DNA of 64,000 bases. Source: Chinchilla lanigera (taxonomy: Eukaryota; Chordata; Mammalia; Rodentia; Chinchillidae). This document shows positions 47,495 through 58,134 of the stretch, in pieces. The position numbers and the translations under genes are program-made. The stretch lies in NCBI RefSeq assembly GCF_000276665.1, contig NW_004955502.1, forward strand, positions 2,584,451 through 2,648,450. Reading direction: 5' to 3'. How positions within the stretch are numbered: position 1 is the stretch's first letter; every line of letters starts with the position of its first letter. Under the pieces are notes generated by a model that had not been told where the DNA came from, ran no database searches, and saw only the letters and a list, made by a program, of their open reading frames with translations.

Positions 47495-47700
47495 TTTTAT
47501 AATATCCACTGTAGACAAATCTGACTTCTTTGGTTGTATGTGTTCCGGCAGAAAGGAATTTTTGTGTGTGGGTATTGTAAATGGGAGAAAGCGGGAAAGG
47601 AGGCAGGGGAAGTAAAGGGAACTAGGGTGTGTTATGTACATGTCCCAACTCCCCACAAAGAATGGGATCATTATGTACTGAAAACATGTCCTCACAAACT
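47495..47700 (+). mobile_element. L1 3' UTR fragment inserted in opposite-strand L1
   Basis: 'Gggaaaggaggcaggggaag', 'tgttatgtacatgtcccaac' and 'aatgggatcattatgtactg' match the lineage L1 tail seen at 5030-5340, in the opposite sense to the surrounding L1. Confidence 0.65.
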
Positions 47701-48290
47701 TTTTCTAATTTAAGAGTGTGCCCCAAAGGCCCGTGTATTAAAGCACTCAGAAATACGCCAACCAAAGAAATACACAGAGTACAAATAAGCACAGAGCTTA
47801 TGAGCCAGTATAGAATTGAGTGGAGTTCACTTGTGAATGTTCACTTGTGGTCACTGTGAAGAGAAAGCTTGAATCCATCAAAGCTTTTTAATCCAAATTC
47901 ACTTGAAGAGCTTGTCATTCGGTCTGCCCATTGATACCAGTTTTCAAGATTAAGAGTAGACCCTGACTATAGTATGTCAGCCAATAAAGAAGATGAACTA
48001 CAGTTTTTAAAATGTTGTGGGTGCATTAGAAGAGAGAAAGAAGCTCTCAAGATAGTCTTCCATTTGTCCCATGCTCTTCCTTTGCAGGATTCTTTAACCT
48101 TTTGAGTATTTTGTTCCATATAAGTCACTAATTTGTTCTGTTTATGAAAACCTTCAACATATGGCTTTCTTTTTTAAAATGATGTGTCTTGCCTCTCATC
48201 CTCAACAATTCAATAAATGAAAAGAATTGGAGCTCTAGGCTTCATTCAATTTTACCTCAGTAGAAATACCGAGAAATGCTAGTGTGAATG

Positions 48291-48680
48291 TGCTATCATT
48301 TGGATTTTGAATGTGCCCCAAAGGCCTGTGTACTAAAGGTTCAGTGCCTGGGTTAGTGCTATTCCAAAATGATGGAGCACTTCTGAGGCGGGGTGTAGTG
48401 GAAGGTGCGAAGTCATTGAGGGGACTATGTGTGGGTCCCAGTGTTGGTCTTTCTCTCATCTCAGCATTATGGCTGCACCGTGAGCACCTTTGCTCTCCAC
48501 ACACAGCCACCATGATGTATTGCCCTGCCACAGACTTAAGTGACTCAAGTGACAGGGTCAACTAACCATGGACTGCAACTACCGCAACTGTGAGCCGGAA
48601 GTCACCATTTCCTCAGCTAACCGTAGCCTACAACCCTGAAACCATGAGCCAGAATAAACATTTGCTGTTTAAACAAACAC
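48291..48680 (+). mobile_element. MaLR-type solo LTR
   Basis: It starts TGCTATCATTTGGATTTTGA then 'gtgccccaaaggcctgtgta', the MaLR 5' signature. It ends with 'aaccatgagccagaataaac', containing AATAAA near 48652. A short related start fragment ('gtgccccaaaggcccgtgta') is at about 47715. Confidence 0.85.
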
Positions 48681-49069
48681 AAAAAATGGGATTGCTTTAT
48701 CATTTTTTAGGTGTTTTTCTATTGATGTATACAAATGCTACAAATATTTGTATACTGTTTGCTGAACTCACATGTCACCCTATGTTAGCTTTTGGTAGCA
48801 CTTGAGGTTTTCTCTGTATAAGATCAAATTGTCTGCAGTGACAACTTCACATCCCCCTGTCCCATCTGAATGTTTTGTATTTTCTTCTCTTAACTTACTG
48901 TTCTGGACAAGATCTCTTAGCTATGTTCAATAAAAGTGATAAACGTGGACATCCCTGTCTTGTTTCACATCTTAGAATGTGTTCAGTTCCAGTACATTCA
49001 GTGTGGTGTTGGTTTTGAGATGTTTTTTCTATTTTTTGCTTTGTTTTGTTTTTGTTCTGTATTTGGGGT

Positions 49070-49260
49070 TTTTCTTTCTTTCTTTCTTTCTTTTCTTTTC
49101 TTTTTTTTTTTTTTTTGTCTTTTTGAGACAAGATTTTGCTATGCAATCTGGGCTGGACTTGAACTCACTTTGTAGCTGAGGCTGGCCTTGAACTCACAGC
49201 AATCCTACTGCCTCAGCCTGCCAAATGCTGGGATTACAGGTGTGTACCACCAAGCCTGGT
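49070..49260 (-). mobile_element. B1 SINE with (TTTC)n tail
   Basis: The tail is (TTTC)n plus poly(T), then antisense B1: 'ctttttgagacaagattttg', 'gaggctggccttgaactcac', 'gctgggattacaggtgtgta', 'ccaccaagcctggt'. Frames with runs of F or K come from the tail. Confidence 0.95.
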
Positions 49261-49317
49261 GAGATTGTTAGTTATGATCTTTATTATGTTGAGATACCTT
49301 CTTGGTTCACCAGGGAT

Positions 49318-49455
49318 TTTTCCCAGCCTATTTTTTATTTTGTTAGAGACGGGGCCTTGCTAAGTCACTAAACTGCCCAGGTTGAGATAAGTTCATGATC
49401 CTCCTGCCTCAGCCTCCCAGAATGCTGTGATTATAAGCCTGTACCACCAGGCCCA
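49318..49455 (-). mobile_element. B1-related SINE
   Basis: Antisense B1-type text 'agagacggggccttgctaag', 'gcctcagcctcccagaatgc' and 'ataagcctgtaccaccaggc'. It has the 'ttgctaagtcactaaactg' segment shared with the B1 half of the composite SINEs in this window. Confidence 0.88.
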
Positions 49456-49695
49456 AATTAAAGGGATGTTTTGAAGGCTCCCATTGTTGTTGTACCCAAG
49501 TCCATTTGTTTTTCATTTTAGGTCTAATACTCTTCGGCTTGTAATACTGGGTACTCTGACATTAGATGCATATGGAGTTACAATCATTGTATCTTCTCCC
49601 TGAATTAATCCCTTGCTCATTACACAAAGACCTTTGCTGTCTTCTCCAGGTTTTGTCCAATTCTGCATTTTGAGATATAGGTATCACTAGTCTCT

Positions 49696-49778
49696 TGCGC
49701 TGAGGGTACAGCTCCATGGTAGAGAACTTGGCTAGCATACATGAGGCCCTGGGCTCAATCCCCAGCACTGAAACACAC
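49696..49778 (+). mobile_element. ID-type SINE, old subfamily
   Basis: 'Gctgagggtacagctccatg', 'gaggccctgggctcaatccc' and CAGCACTG end, in an intron-like gap of the minus-strand L1. Confidence 0.88.
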
Positions 49779-50880
49779 CCACATGTACACACACATAGTA
49801 TAGCTACTCTTGCTCACCCTAGGCTTGCATTTTCTTGGAATTTTATATTCCATCTTTTCTCTTCAAGTCTTTGTTATCTTTTCTGGTGAAAGCAGTTTCT
49901 GGTAGGCTGCTTACTGTAGGATCTTGTTTTTAAATCCATCCATTTAGCCTGTATCTTTTAATTGGAGAATTACAGTCAAGGTGATTATTGGTAGGTAGAC
50001 TCCTGTCATTTTGTTAATTTTTTTCTGCCTTGAACATTGATTGTTCTTTTCCTCCTCTCTCATCTTTGTGATTTGATGGTTTGCTGTACTGATGGTTTGA
50101 TCTTTTTCTGTTCCTCTTTGTGTATACTGTCACATGGTTTCATGGTCTTTCTTTCACATCTGGATTAAAGGCCCTCTTCAGTGTCTATCCTAGCACATGT
50201 GCAGTGCTGTGGGTTGCCAGTTATACTTGCCATGGAAAGTCTATTTCCCCTTCCTCTCTGAAGGAGAGCCTTGCTGGGTATAGTATTCTTGGCTGGAAGT
50301 TATTTTCTTCCAGGACTTGGGATATGTCACAGCTTCCCTTCTGGCCTGTAAGGTTTATGCTGAGATTTGTGCCATCATTCTAAAGCAGATACCATCACAT
50401 GTGGCTTGATGGTTTTACCTGCAGATTAGAATTCATTCTTTTTCTTGTGCTTTGACAGTTGCCTGTAGTGTGCTGTAGGGAATACTTTTTCTGGTCATTT
50501 CTATTAGAGATCCTGTAGGTGCCTCTCTCCCCAACTCCCTCCCTTTTTTCTCCTTCACCCTAGGTCTCTCAATCTCTCTCTTGCTGATTTCCAGTGTTTG
50601 CCAGTCACTGACCTCACCTGCATTCCCTTTGTTTCACTCTGTGGAGGTGACTGGTATGCACCTCTGTTCAGCCATATTGAATCTCTTCCCCTGCTGTTAT
50701 TGTAGTATGTCTCCTTTAGCTCTAATATAGTACTTGCTCTAGAAGTTTAGGGCTCTGATATTGAGTGCACCTAAATTTATTATTTTTCCTCTTGCTGAAT
50801 TAGCTACTTTATCATAATAGCCTTTTTTGTCTTCTTGTCTAGCTTTTGATTTTTTAAGTATAGTTTTTCAGCTTTGTTTT

Positions 50881-50977
50881 TTTTTTTTTTTTGGTTTTCT
50901 CCGGTACCGGGAACCGAACTCACGACCTTGCACTTGCCAGGCAGGCGCTTTTGCCGCTGAGCTAAATCCCCAGCCCC
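50881..50977 (-). mobile_element. ID-type SINE, young subfamily
   Basis: Poly(T), GGTTTTCTCCGGTACCGGG and the antisense ID body. The target duplication TTCAGCTTTGTTTT is at about 50867-50880 and 50978-50991. Confidence 0.96.
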
Positions 50978-51292
50978 TTCAGCTTTGTTTTTATTAGTAC
51001 ATGTTTGGAGCACATAAAGATTACATTCTCCGTGTGGAGTTGGTGCAGGCATAAGACACATCTTTATTCCTTTTCTCATTCCCTTTCTCTCCTCTCTCTT
51101 CCCCCTCCCTCCATCTCTTCATCCCCTTCCCACTTGCAAAAGATCTCCCTATTTCCTTTTATCAGTCTTTTATTTTGCTCATTTGTATTTTGGGTTTGTC
51201 ATATGAGAAATCATGTGATATTTAAGCTTGTGTGTCTTATTTATTTTACTTAACATTATGGTCTCAAGGTGCATCCATTTTCCTCTAAGTAA

Positions 51293-51607
51293 GGGGCTGG
51301 GGATTTAGCTCAGCGGCAAAGCGCCTGCCTGGCAAGCACAAGGTCGTGAGTTCGGTTCCCGGTACCGGAGAAAAACCAAAAAAAANNNNNNNNNNNNNNN
51401 NNNNNNNNNNNNNNNNNNNNNNNNNNNNNNNNNNNNNNNNNNNNNNNNNNNNNNNNNNNNNNNNNNNNNNNNNNNNNNNNNNNNNAAAAAAGGTCTTTAA
51501 AAAAAGGGGCTGGGGATTTAGCTCAGCGGCAAAAGCGCCTGCCTGGCAAGCGCAAGGTCGTGAGTTCAGTTCCTGGTACCGGAGAAAAACCAAAAAAAAA
51601 AAAAAAA
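51293..51607 (+). mobile_element. Two tandem young ID SINEs with assembly gap between
   Basis: The first ID body is 51293-51385 and the second is about 51506-51607, both GGGGCTGGGGATTTAGCTCA-type. 100 Ns (51386-51485) follow the first tail, then AAAAAAGGTCTTTAAAAAAA leads into the second copy. One 17-bp target duplication, CATTTTCCTCTAAGTAA, brackets the whole block (51276-51292 and 51608-51624). Confidence 0.93.
51386..51485. other. Assembly gap (100 N)
   Basis: Exactly 100 Ns, the conventional placeholder for a gap of unknown size. The frames spanning it contain only undefined residues. Confidence 1.
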
Positions 51608-53889
51608 CATTTTCCTCTAAGTAACTCATTTATCCTTCCTTATGGCAGAGTAGTACTCCACTGTATGTAAATACCACATTTTCTTTATCTATTTATATTC
51701 ATCTGTTGATGGGCATAAAAGCTGCTTCTAAGATGTAGATGTTTTGAATTGTGCTGCTATAAACATAATCATGAAAAAGCCTATTAAGCCCATAAAAGTA
51801 TGGCTACATTCTTTGGGGTTCCATTTGCCTGGACAGCTTTTCCATATTTTCAGTTTGATGCTATGTATCCTAGAGGTGAAGTGAGCATCTCACAAGCCAT
51901 ATGTAGTCACTGTATGTTTTTTACTGGGAAACTCAAACCATTTCCTTTGATAGGATTGTCATATTGTTACTTGTTTTCTAGTTTTGTAGCTTATATCTGG
52001 TTTTCTCCCTTTCTTTGTTGTTAAGTAGCTCTCTGTAGTAATGTGTTTTGATTCCTTGCTTATCATTTTTCTGTGTTTGTTATAAGTTCTTGTTTTGTCA
52101 CTCCCAGAGGGCTTATAAAACATCTTTTGATGGTAACAAGCTATGATGAAATGATAGCAACTTAACGTTTATCATAAAAATAGGAAAAGAAACAAAAAAT
52201 TAAAAAAAACTAATAAACACTATATTTGTACATTCCTCCCCATATTTTGGATTTTTAATATTTTATTCACGTTTTTATATTCTCTAACACATTATACTTA
52301 TTTTTAAATTATTTTTAGGTTTTACATGAAGTTGTAAGTGGCTTACACACCATATTTACAATAGTATTCTGAATTTGTCTGTATAATGTCTTCTATCAGT
52401 GAGTTTGATGCCTACGTCTGTTTTCTTCTTACCAGCACCTCTTTCTTCTAGCTTGAAGAACTCCCTTTAGCATTTCTCATAGGGCAGATGTAGTGGGGAT
52501 CATTTTCTCAGCAATTGTTTGTCTGAGAATGTCTTTATCTCACTTTCATTTCTAAAGCATAGCTTTGTTGAATATAGTACTCTTGGTTGGCAGTATCATT
52601 CCTTTTATACTGTGAATATCTCATCCCTTTCCTTTGGACCATAAGATTTCTGCGAAGAAGACTGATGTCAGGTAAATTCAGAGACTCTTTTGTGTTGTTT
52701 CCTTTCTTTTGCTACCCTCCTCTCTTTAACAGCAGGGAGATGGATTATGTCTTGGTTCAACTTGGATGAGTTCAATCTGAGTGATGAGGTTTGACCCTCC
52801 AGTACTTGAATATTTTATTTTTCTCTAGATCTGGGGAATTTTCATTTAATATCTTTTTGAATCTGCTTCCCACCCATTTAGCATTCTCAAGTCCCCCTTG
52901 ACCTTCAAGAATCTGTATATTTTGTTTTAAAGCTGTTAAAACCATGTTCCCATATGTTTTCTTCATTCCTCTTCATTCTTTTTTCTTTTCCAACTGCGTA
53001 TCTTCAAATAGCTTGTCTTCAAATTCATTGATTTTTTTTCCCTCTATTTCATCTCTGTGCTATTGATGGCTTCTGTTGGTTTTTTAAAATTTCATTTGGT
53101 CTATTCTCCAGTACACATACTTTTGTTTGCACTTTCGCATTTACTTCCATTTCTCTTAAGTTTGTCTCAGAGTAATAAATTGGTTCTTAGAATTTTGAAT
53201 TTTATTTGGATTCTTTAAAAGACCTGTTTTAAATTTTTTGAAAGTTCATTTATACCACTTGATTTATGTTCCACTTATGGCACCTTATTTTGTCCATTAG
53301 AGGAGGCTGTGTTTCCCTGAAATGTTTTGATGCTTGTCAGCATGTGATAATACTTGTCTCCTGAAGGCTTAGGATTTAGTCCAGTTGTGTGTGTGCCTGA
53401 CCTTTCCAGGTGCTTATTTTCTGAGTTTTTGAACACTCCTGCTACTTCAGTAGTAGAGGATACCCTAAACTCAGGTTTGCTGCTAGGTATGTTGTTACTG
53501 TGTCAGCACTGGAGGGGTGTTTATCCCAAATTCGCAATTGGTGTCCTGTTCAAAGTGGATGAGAAAGTGACTAAAAAGGATAGTCCATCCCCATTAGCCT
53601 CTTCCTGGGGCCAAAGTAGGCCCAGACTCCTTGTCTATGGTCGCCAGCCTGCAGTCAGGCTCTGTGCGGTTCTGTTTTAGCCTGGGCCTCACTCAGGGAA
53701 GTCTGGCCTGCAGACCATCAATTTATACCCACATTGCCCTTCTTCCCCAAGCAGACACTGATTCTCTGTGTTGCTGCCTGGAGTTAAGGGAGGAGAATGA
53801 TGGGTGGGAACTGGTACCACAATGCAGGTTCCATCCAGAGCCTACAGTCATAGGGGGGGCTTTTTCAGAGGTGGCAAAATCTACAGTGT

Positions 53890-54201
53890 ATGATGCTGGA
53901 ATTAAGGGTGTGTGGATGCTAAATCAGTCCACTGACTGATTTGGCACCATCCTAAACCCATTACCCCAGATATAGTATAAAGGGGGCAGAAAGAACTTGC
54001 TAAGGCCCCTTGCTTGCTTTGCTACCTTCTGCCCACCATGAACTGTTTCTCCTCTGCAATACCTGTCTGCCATACCACCCTGCCTTGGAGCCAGCTGATT
54101 ATGGACTGAAACCTCTACAAACTATGAGCTAAATAAACTTTTCTCCCTTTAACTTAAGGTGTTGGACATTTTGTCTCAGCAATGAGAAAGTAACTAAAAC
54201 A
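53890..54201 (+). mobile_element. MaLR-type LTR with AATAAA
   Basis: 'Gattatggactgaaacctct', AAATAAACTTTT (AATAAA near 54131) and 'ttttgtctcagcaatgagaa' lead to the terminal ...CTAAAACA at 54201. A primer-binding-site-like TTTGGTACCAGAGAAGTGGG follows at once, so it is the 5' LTR of a larger element. The left edge is approximate. Confidence 0.82.
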
Positions 54202-55065
54202 GAATTTGGTACCAGAGAAGTGGGGTAGTTGCTGTGCTACTCAAGGCTGCTGAGACTATACCTGACCACATGGAGTCTTTGGGACTGGCTTCTGGAAAGA
54301 GTCTGGAAAGGTTCCAAGATGCTGGCTGAAAAAACAGAGCTAGAACACCTCAGGTGGTACTTGAGGAAATTCTGATCAGAGCTCAGAAGACCAGAAGGCT
54401 AATATAAATCTTTCCAAAAAGACCAGGCTTGGAAGTTTTCTGCTAGGAAGAAGGACTGCATCGCTTGTTGGGCTGCAGATGATGTATGCTATACCTTGGC
54501 AGAAAGTTTGTCTGCATTATGCTTGCAGAGACTTTGCCTCACACTGAGCTTGAGGGTGGTGGACTCATCAATCTTGCAGAAGGAATTTTAAAGTAATCTA
54601 ATGTTGAGGTAGTGGCATGGCTACTGTTGGGGGCTTTTAGCCAGATTTATGTTGAAAATTAAAAGCAAATAGCCCAGCAGGATGATTCAAAAAAATTGTA
54701 AGTTAGTCCAGAAAGAAAGCTCTAGTAAAGTTGTGGCCTGCAAAAATGGAATAGAGGAGAAATTGGTCACTGAAAAGACTAGCAAGAAAAAGCCAAGTAC
54801 TTCAGCAGAAGACAATAGAAATAAAATGACCTGAGGACAACTTGAGACCCAGCACAGCTCCAGCCTTTGTAGCCTCAGCGTTGGAAGAGTGAGACTTTGC
54901 TTTGAGAAGAGAGCCCCACAGCACCATGTTCCTGAGTGGGGATAGTTAGAGACAGAGCCAAGAGGCTCAAAGACCAAGCCTCAAAATTCCTAGACACTGG
55001 CTGACAAAGCATCCTGTCTCTCCTTCTCCACTGGCTGCTCCCTCTTCTGACACCTCTCATTACTG
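54202..55065 (+). mobile_element. MaLR internal region
   Basis: The sequence after the primer-binding-like site follows the THE1/MST-type internal order: 'ggtagttgctgtgctactca', 'actggcttctggaaagagtc', 'gaggagaaattggtcactga', 'gcaagaaaaagccaagtact'. It has no functional frame, as is usual for this non-coding internal region. No 3' LTR of the same family is clear to the right. Confidence 0.7.
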
Positions 55066-55084
55066 CTGTCCTAACTTTATTATT

Positions 55085-55560
55085 TCTCTTTTATAATCAA
55101 TTTATTACAAAGACTGTTTTCAGGAATGCATGGTGGCCATCTCCAGGGCAAAACTTCTCAAGACAGCAGGTGTGCTTCAGTCAGTGCGGCTCTGAGAATC
55201 CCCTTACACACCTGATCAGCAGGAAGCAGCCAGACTGGATACAGCAGCCCACTTCCCTATATTCCTTTAGAGCCTGGGATGATGGAAATTGGGCAGGAGC
55301 AGCACCAGCTCTAACAAAGCCCACCATTTCAGGAAATCTAGTCGGTTTATTTAACCTTCAATTTCCTGGGTGAAACAGCCAGATTACCAAAAAAGGGAAT
55401 CAAAAGTCCCCTCCTAAATCTCCCAGAAGTCTCCCATTAGAAGTCAGTAAGAGTGCACTTCTGCCTGCCAGATCAGCAAGAACCCTGTCAGGTTTGCTAA
55501 TAAACCTGCTTGGACTACTGAGTTTTGTCTTGCCTCTCCCTCTTTTCAATAGTAAAATGC
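55085..55560 (+). mobile_element. Possible unrelated solo LTR
   Basis: CTAATAAACCTGCTTGGACT (AATAAA near 55500) followed by 'ttttgtcttgcctctccctc' resembles a retroviral LTR poly(A)/R/U5 region, and the upstream 400 bp have moderate GC. Ends and target duplication are not identified. Confidence 0.35.
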
Positions 55561-55984
55561 ACTGACTATTGGGTATTGAACTGGGCTTATAAATCCTGCA
55601 ATAAGCCCCCTTGTTCATTATGTACTGTTCCTTTTGTGTATTACTTGATATCAATTGCTAGCATTTTTGTAAGGTTTGGTGTCTCTAGGTCCTTGAGAGA
55701 TATTGGTTTGTAGTTTTCTTGTGATTGTCTGGCTTTGCTTTTAGTTGGGGCAATGCTAAGCTCACATGTGTTGCAAAGCATTCTGTCCTTTAGTTTTTGA
55801 ACTAGTTTGTGTAGAACTGGCATTTTCAAAAATATTGGATAGTTTTCAGTGAAGCCACCTGGATCCCCTTGTGGGAAGGCTTCAAATTACACATTTTGTT
55901 TTTAATTGAGGGATATTCAAGTGCTATTTGTGAGTCACTTTTGGCCATTTGAATCCTTCAAACATTTTGATCTTGCTACCAGGA
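55561..55984 (-). mobile_element. Possible short L1 fragment plus unassigned DNA
   Basis: Antisense L1-like text at about 55650-55870 ('gagagatattggtttgtagt', 'ggcaatgctaagctcaca') sits in the RT-finger region; minus-strand residues near 55700 read RQSQENYKPISLKDLE. The remainder is unassigned. Confidence 0.5.
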
Positions 55985-56125
55985 CAGGAGTTGACAGACT
56001 ACTGCCCAAACAAGCCAAATCTGCTGCATTTTAAGACAAATCTAGGCACATCCTCTGTTTGTGCTTGTTTTTTACTACAAGAACAGAGTTGAGTAGTTTT
56101 AAGAGACAGCGGAGTCCACAAACTT
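55985..56125 (+). mobile_element. DNA-transposon fossil (hAT-Charlie type)
   Basis: 'Ggagttgacagactactgcc', 'caagccaaatctgctgcatt' and 'cagagttgagtagttttaag' match the same family as 32165-32340, in the opposite orientation. Confidence 0.65.
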
Positions 56126-57074
56126 AAAAATACTTACTGAACTCATATAGAGATTGAATTAGCACACTTTACAGAACCTGTTGCTAAGTTTGAAAAGGAG
56201 ACTACGCAAATGGATTTGGAGTGGGCGCTATACTCCTAGTTTGAGTGGCAGAAGTCTGCAGATAGTCCATCTCACAACTTTATTGTCCTAACACCTTTTG
56301 AAATAGGCTGGTTTTTCTCAGTAAGGATAAAGTCACCCTGGAGCATTCTGTATTCCTTCTGCCCTGATGCATTTTAGACCTGAAATCTGGTTATGTATTA
56401 CCCTGCTGTTCACCTCCTGATGGGCAGATCCAGTTATTAAGGAAGAGGGATATGGAAAGAAGTGGTATGTAGTGCCAAGAGGCTGAGTATGGGCCCAGAT
56501 TTCTAGCCTCTCAACACAACTATCAACCATAATAGCAAAGGGGGCGTGTGACACACCAAAAGGGAAACCCAATCGTTTCTCTCTGTGGTCTCCATGACTA
56601 ACCACCAGGCCACTTCTTACGGGAGACAGGCTGCTGCGTTCTGCAGGGTGGCTGCACTGAGATAGTTAGGGAAGACGCCATGGGAAGAGAGCGATATTGA
56701 GCTTCCCTGAACACAGCAATGTGATGCAAACCACACATCACCTGAGAAACCAGTGGGCAAGGCATACAGTTTCCCTGACTTTGTAGGTCAGTTCCGGCTC
56801 TGCACTTTCTAGATTCTTCCATGATACTAAGGAAGCCAGCTAGGAAGTGTGGTAATAGAAACGTCTTGTAATTCTTACTCTATAGTTTGTTTGCTTGTTT
56901 GTTTTTTTATCTGAAGGACTAAGGAGTCTGAAATTTTTATTCTAGAGGAAAACTAAAGCCTACCCCTTGCCCTTTAATATATAAATATTATATTTATTGT
57001 AGTTTCCAAATTTTATTTGGATAAGGCCTTCAAATTAATTGAGTACAATTCTCCTATAATAGTAGCTAAGGTAT
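56126..57074. other. Single-copy-like, no gene called
   Basis: Minus-strand frames at 56333-56605 and 56598-56822 (90 and 74 codons) lack recognisable domains. The right part is AT-rich. Confidence 0.35.
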
Positions 57075-57240
57075 TTAGCACTTATGATGTATCAGACTGT
57101 GTATAAGGTATCTGATACTTGCTATTTCATTTGACCTCACACTAATTCTCTGAAGTAGGTAATATCCCAATTTACAGATAAAGAAACTAAACCAAGAAGG
57201 TGAATAAATTTGCCAAAGACAATAAAACAGAACTGGTCTT
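57075..57240 (+). mobile_element. MIR SINE
   Basis: 'Tagcacttatgatgtatcag', 'tgacctcacactaattctct', 'cccaatttacagataaagaa' and 'atttgccaaagacaataaaa' follow the MIR consensus. Confidence 0.85.
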
Positions 57241-57344
57241 ACTGAGGACCCTGTCTGGGCTGCTTGTCAGAGGAGGCTAACCTTCAGACCACAGTAAGAG
57301 GAGAAGGAAGTGTACGGACCGGGGAATCACAGAGCCTAGCCTGG

Positions 57345-57500
57345 CCAGAGCCCCTGCAGTAGGTCAGGGAACTTAAACTCTCAGTACCCCACTATCTTTT
57401 TCAGAGAAAAACGCAAATACTATTCTTACCAACTTCTACAAGTGCCAGGGTATCACGTGATATGATCCACTTAAAAGTATTATGCAGGTGCTGGAAATAA
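57345..57500 (-). mobile_element. MIR SINE
   Basis: 'Gggaacttaaactctcagta', 'ctatctttttcagagaaaaa' and 'gcaaatactattcttaccaa' match antisense MIR (cttaacctctctgagcctca ...). Confidence 0.65.
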
Positions 57501-57919
57501 GGTCCTATGTAGTCTGTGCTCTCACTTGGAATCATATGAGAGTCTACTGGTGTATCACAGCCCTAAGAAAAAATTTAACTTGCTTTCTACATGCTGAGGC
57601 TCAGTGTGCTCAGTTCTTCCCTTTCCAGGACAAGCACTACTCTGTGACACTATTTCAGTAACTGTTTATAGCTTGGATGCATACATGGAAACCCTTGCTT
57701 CAGTACCCAGTTCCCCATCTACTCTGCCTGGCCACGACAGTGTCAAAGGCGCAGCAGCTGAAGATGGATTCACCAACATCAGGATTTTTGCTAATGTTGT
57801 TGCTGGGCTTTTCCCCTGTCTGGCACAGTGCAGTGTGCATGTGAGAATCACCACAGACAGGGCCCCAACAGGGGAGGTCGAGGTGCAACATTTGCGGGAA
57901 AGTTTATTACCAATAGCAA

Positions 57920-58115
57920 CATCTAACATTCTGTAACTATTTCCATGTGCCAGACAGTATTCCAAGTGCAGTGGATGGAACATTACCTAATAGAATAATG
58001 CGGTGAATAACATTTCCTCTTCACAAGCCAAGCAAATGGGGCATGAGAAAACTCAGGAACGTAACCAAGGTTACAGAGCAATCAGTGGCTCTGGTCTGGG
58101 GCAAGAATCCATTTT
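57920..58115 (+). mobile_element. MIR SINE
   Basis: 'Actatttccatgtgccagac', 'agtattccaagtgcagtgga', 'gcatgagaaaactcaggaac' and 'gtaaccaaggttacagagca' follow MIR from the central domain to the 3' region. Confidence 0.8.
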
Positions 58116-58134
58116 ATCCCTCTTATTGGTCAGT

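Larger units (their letters stand above)
45840..50690 (-). mobile_element. LINE-1, long copy broken by several insertions
   Basis: Antisense text runs 3' to 5': 3' UTR and ORF2 C-terminus (45840-46800; 'gctgaatagtattccattgt'), middle ORF2 (46900-47490), resuming at 48690 with RT-finger sequence ('acatccctgtcttgtttcac'), endonuclease (49460-49690, 49790-50000) and the ORF1/5' region to about 50690 ('ttgctgggtatagtattctt'). Insertions are an L1 tail, MaLR LTR, two B1 SINEs and an ID SINE. All frames are broken. Confidence 0.85.
50992..51785 (-). mobile_element. 5'-truncated L1 3' end inserted in older L1
   Basis: The L1 tail (minus strand: 'catgtactaataaaaac' end, 'aagtgggaaggggatgaaga', 'gttaagtaaaataaataaga') continues into the ORF2 C-terminus at 51625-51785 ('cagagtagtactccactgta', 'gtgctgctataaacataatc'). 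Older endonuclease-region L1 lies on both sides. Two ID SINEs and the assembly gap lie inside it. Confidence 0.78.
50691..53880 (-). mobile_element. LINE-1 5' portion, interrupted by another L1 end
   Basis: Antisense endonuclease text at 50740-50870 ('cttgctgaattagctacttt') is interrupted by 50881-51785 and resumes at 51795 ('ttccatttgcctggacagct', 'atcctagaggtgaagtgagc'). It runs through the ORF1 region (52560-52960; minus-strand GSRFKKILNENSPDLEKN) to a GC-richer probable 5' UTR ending near 53880. Frames are broken. Confidence 0.78.

Noticed and set aside
57604..57936. 110-codon plus-strand frame with ordinary-looking composition
   Set aside because: There is no splice context or recognised domain, a competing 105-codon minus frame overlaps it, and its end runs into a MIR.
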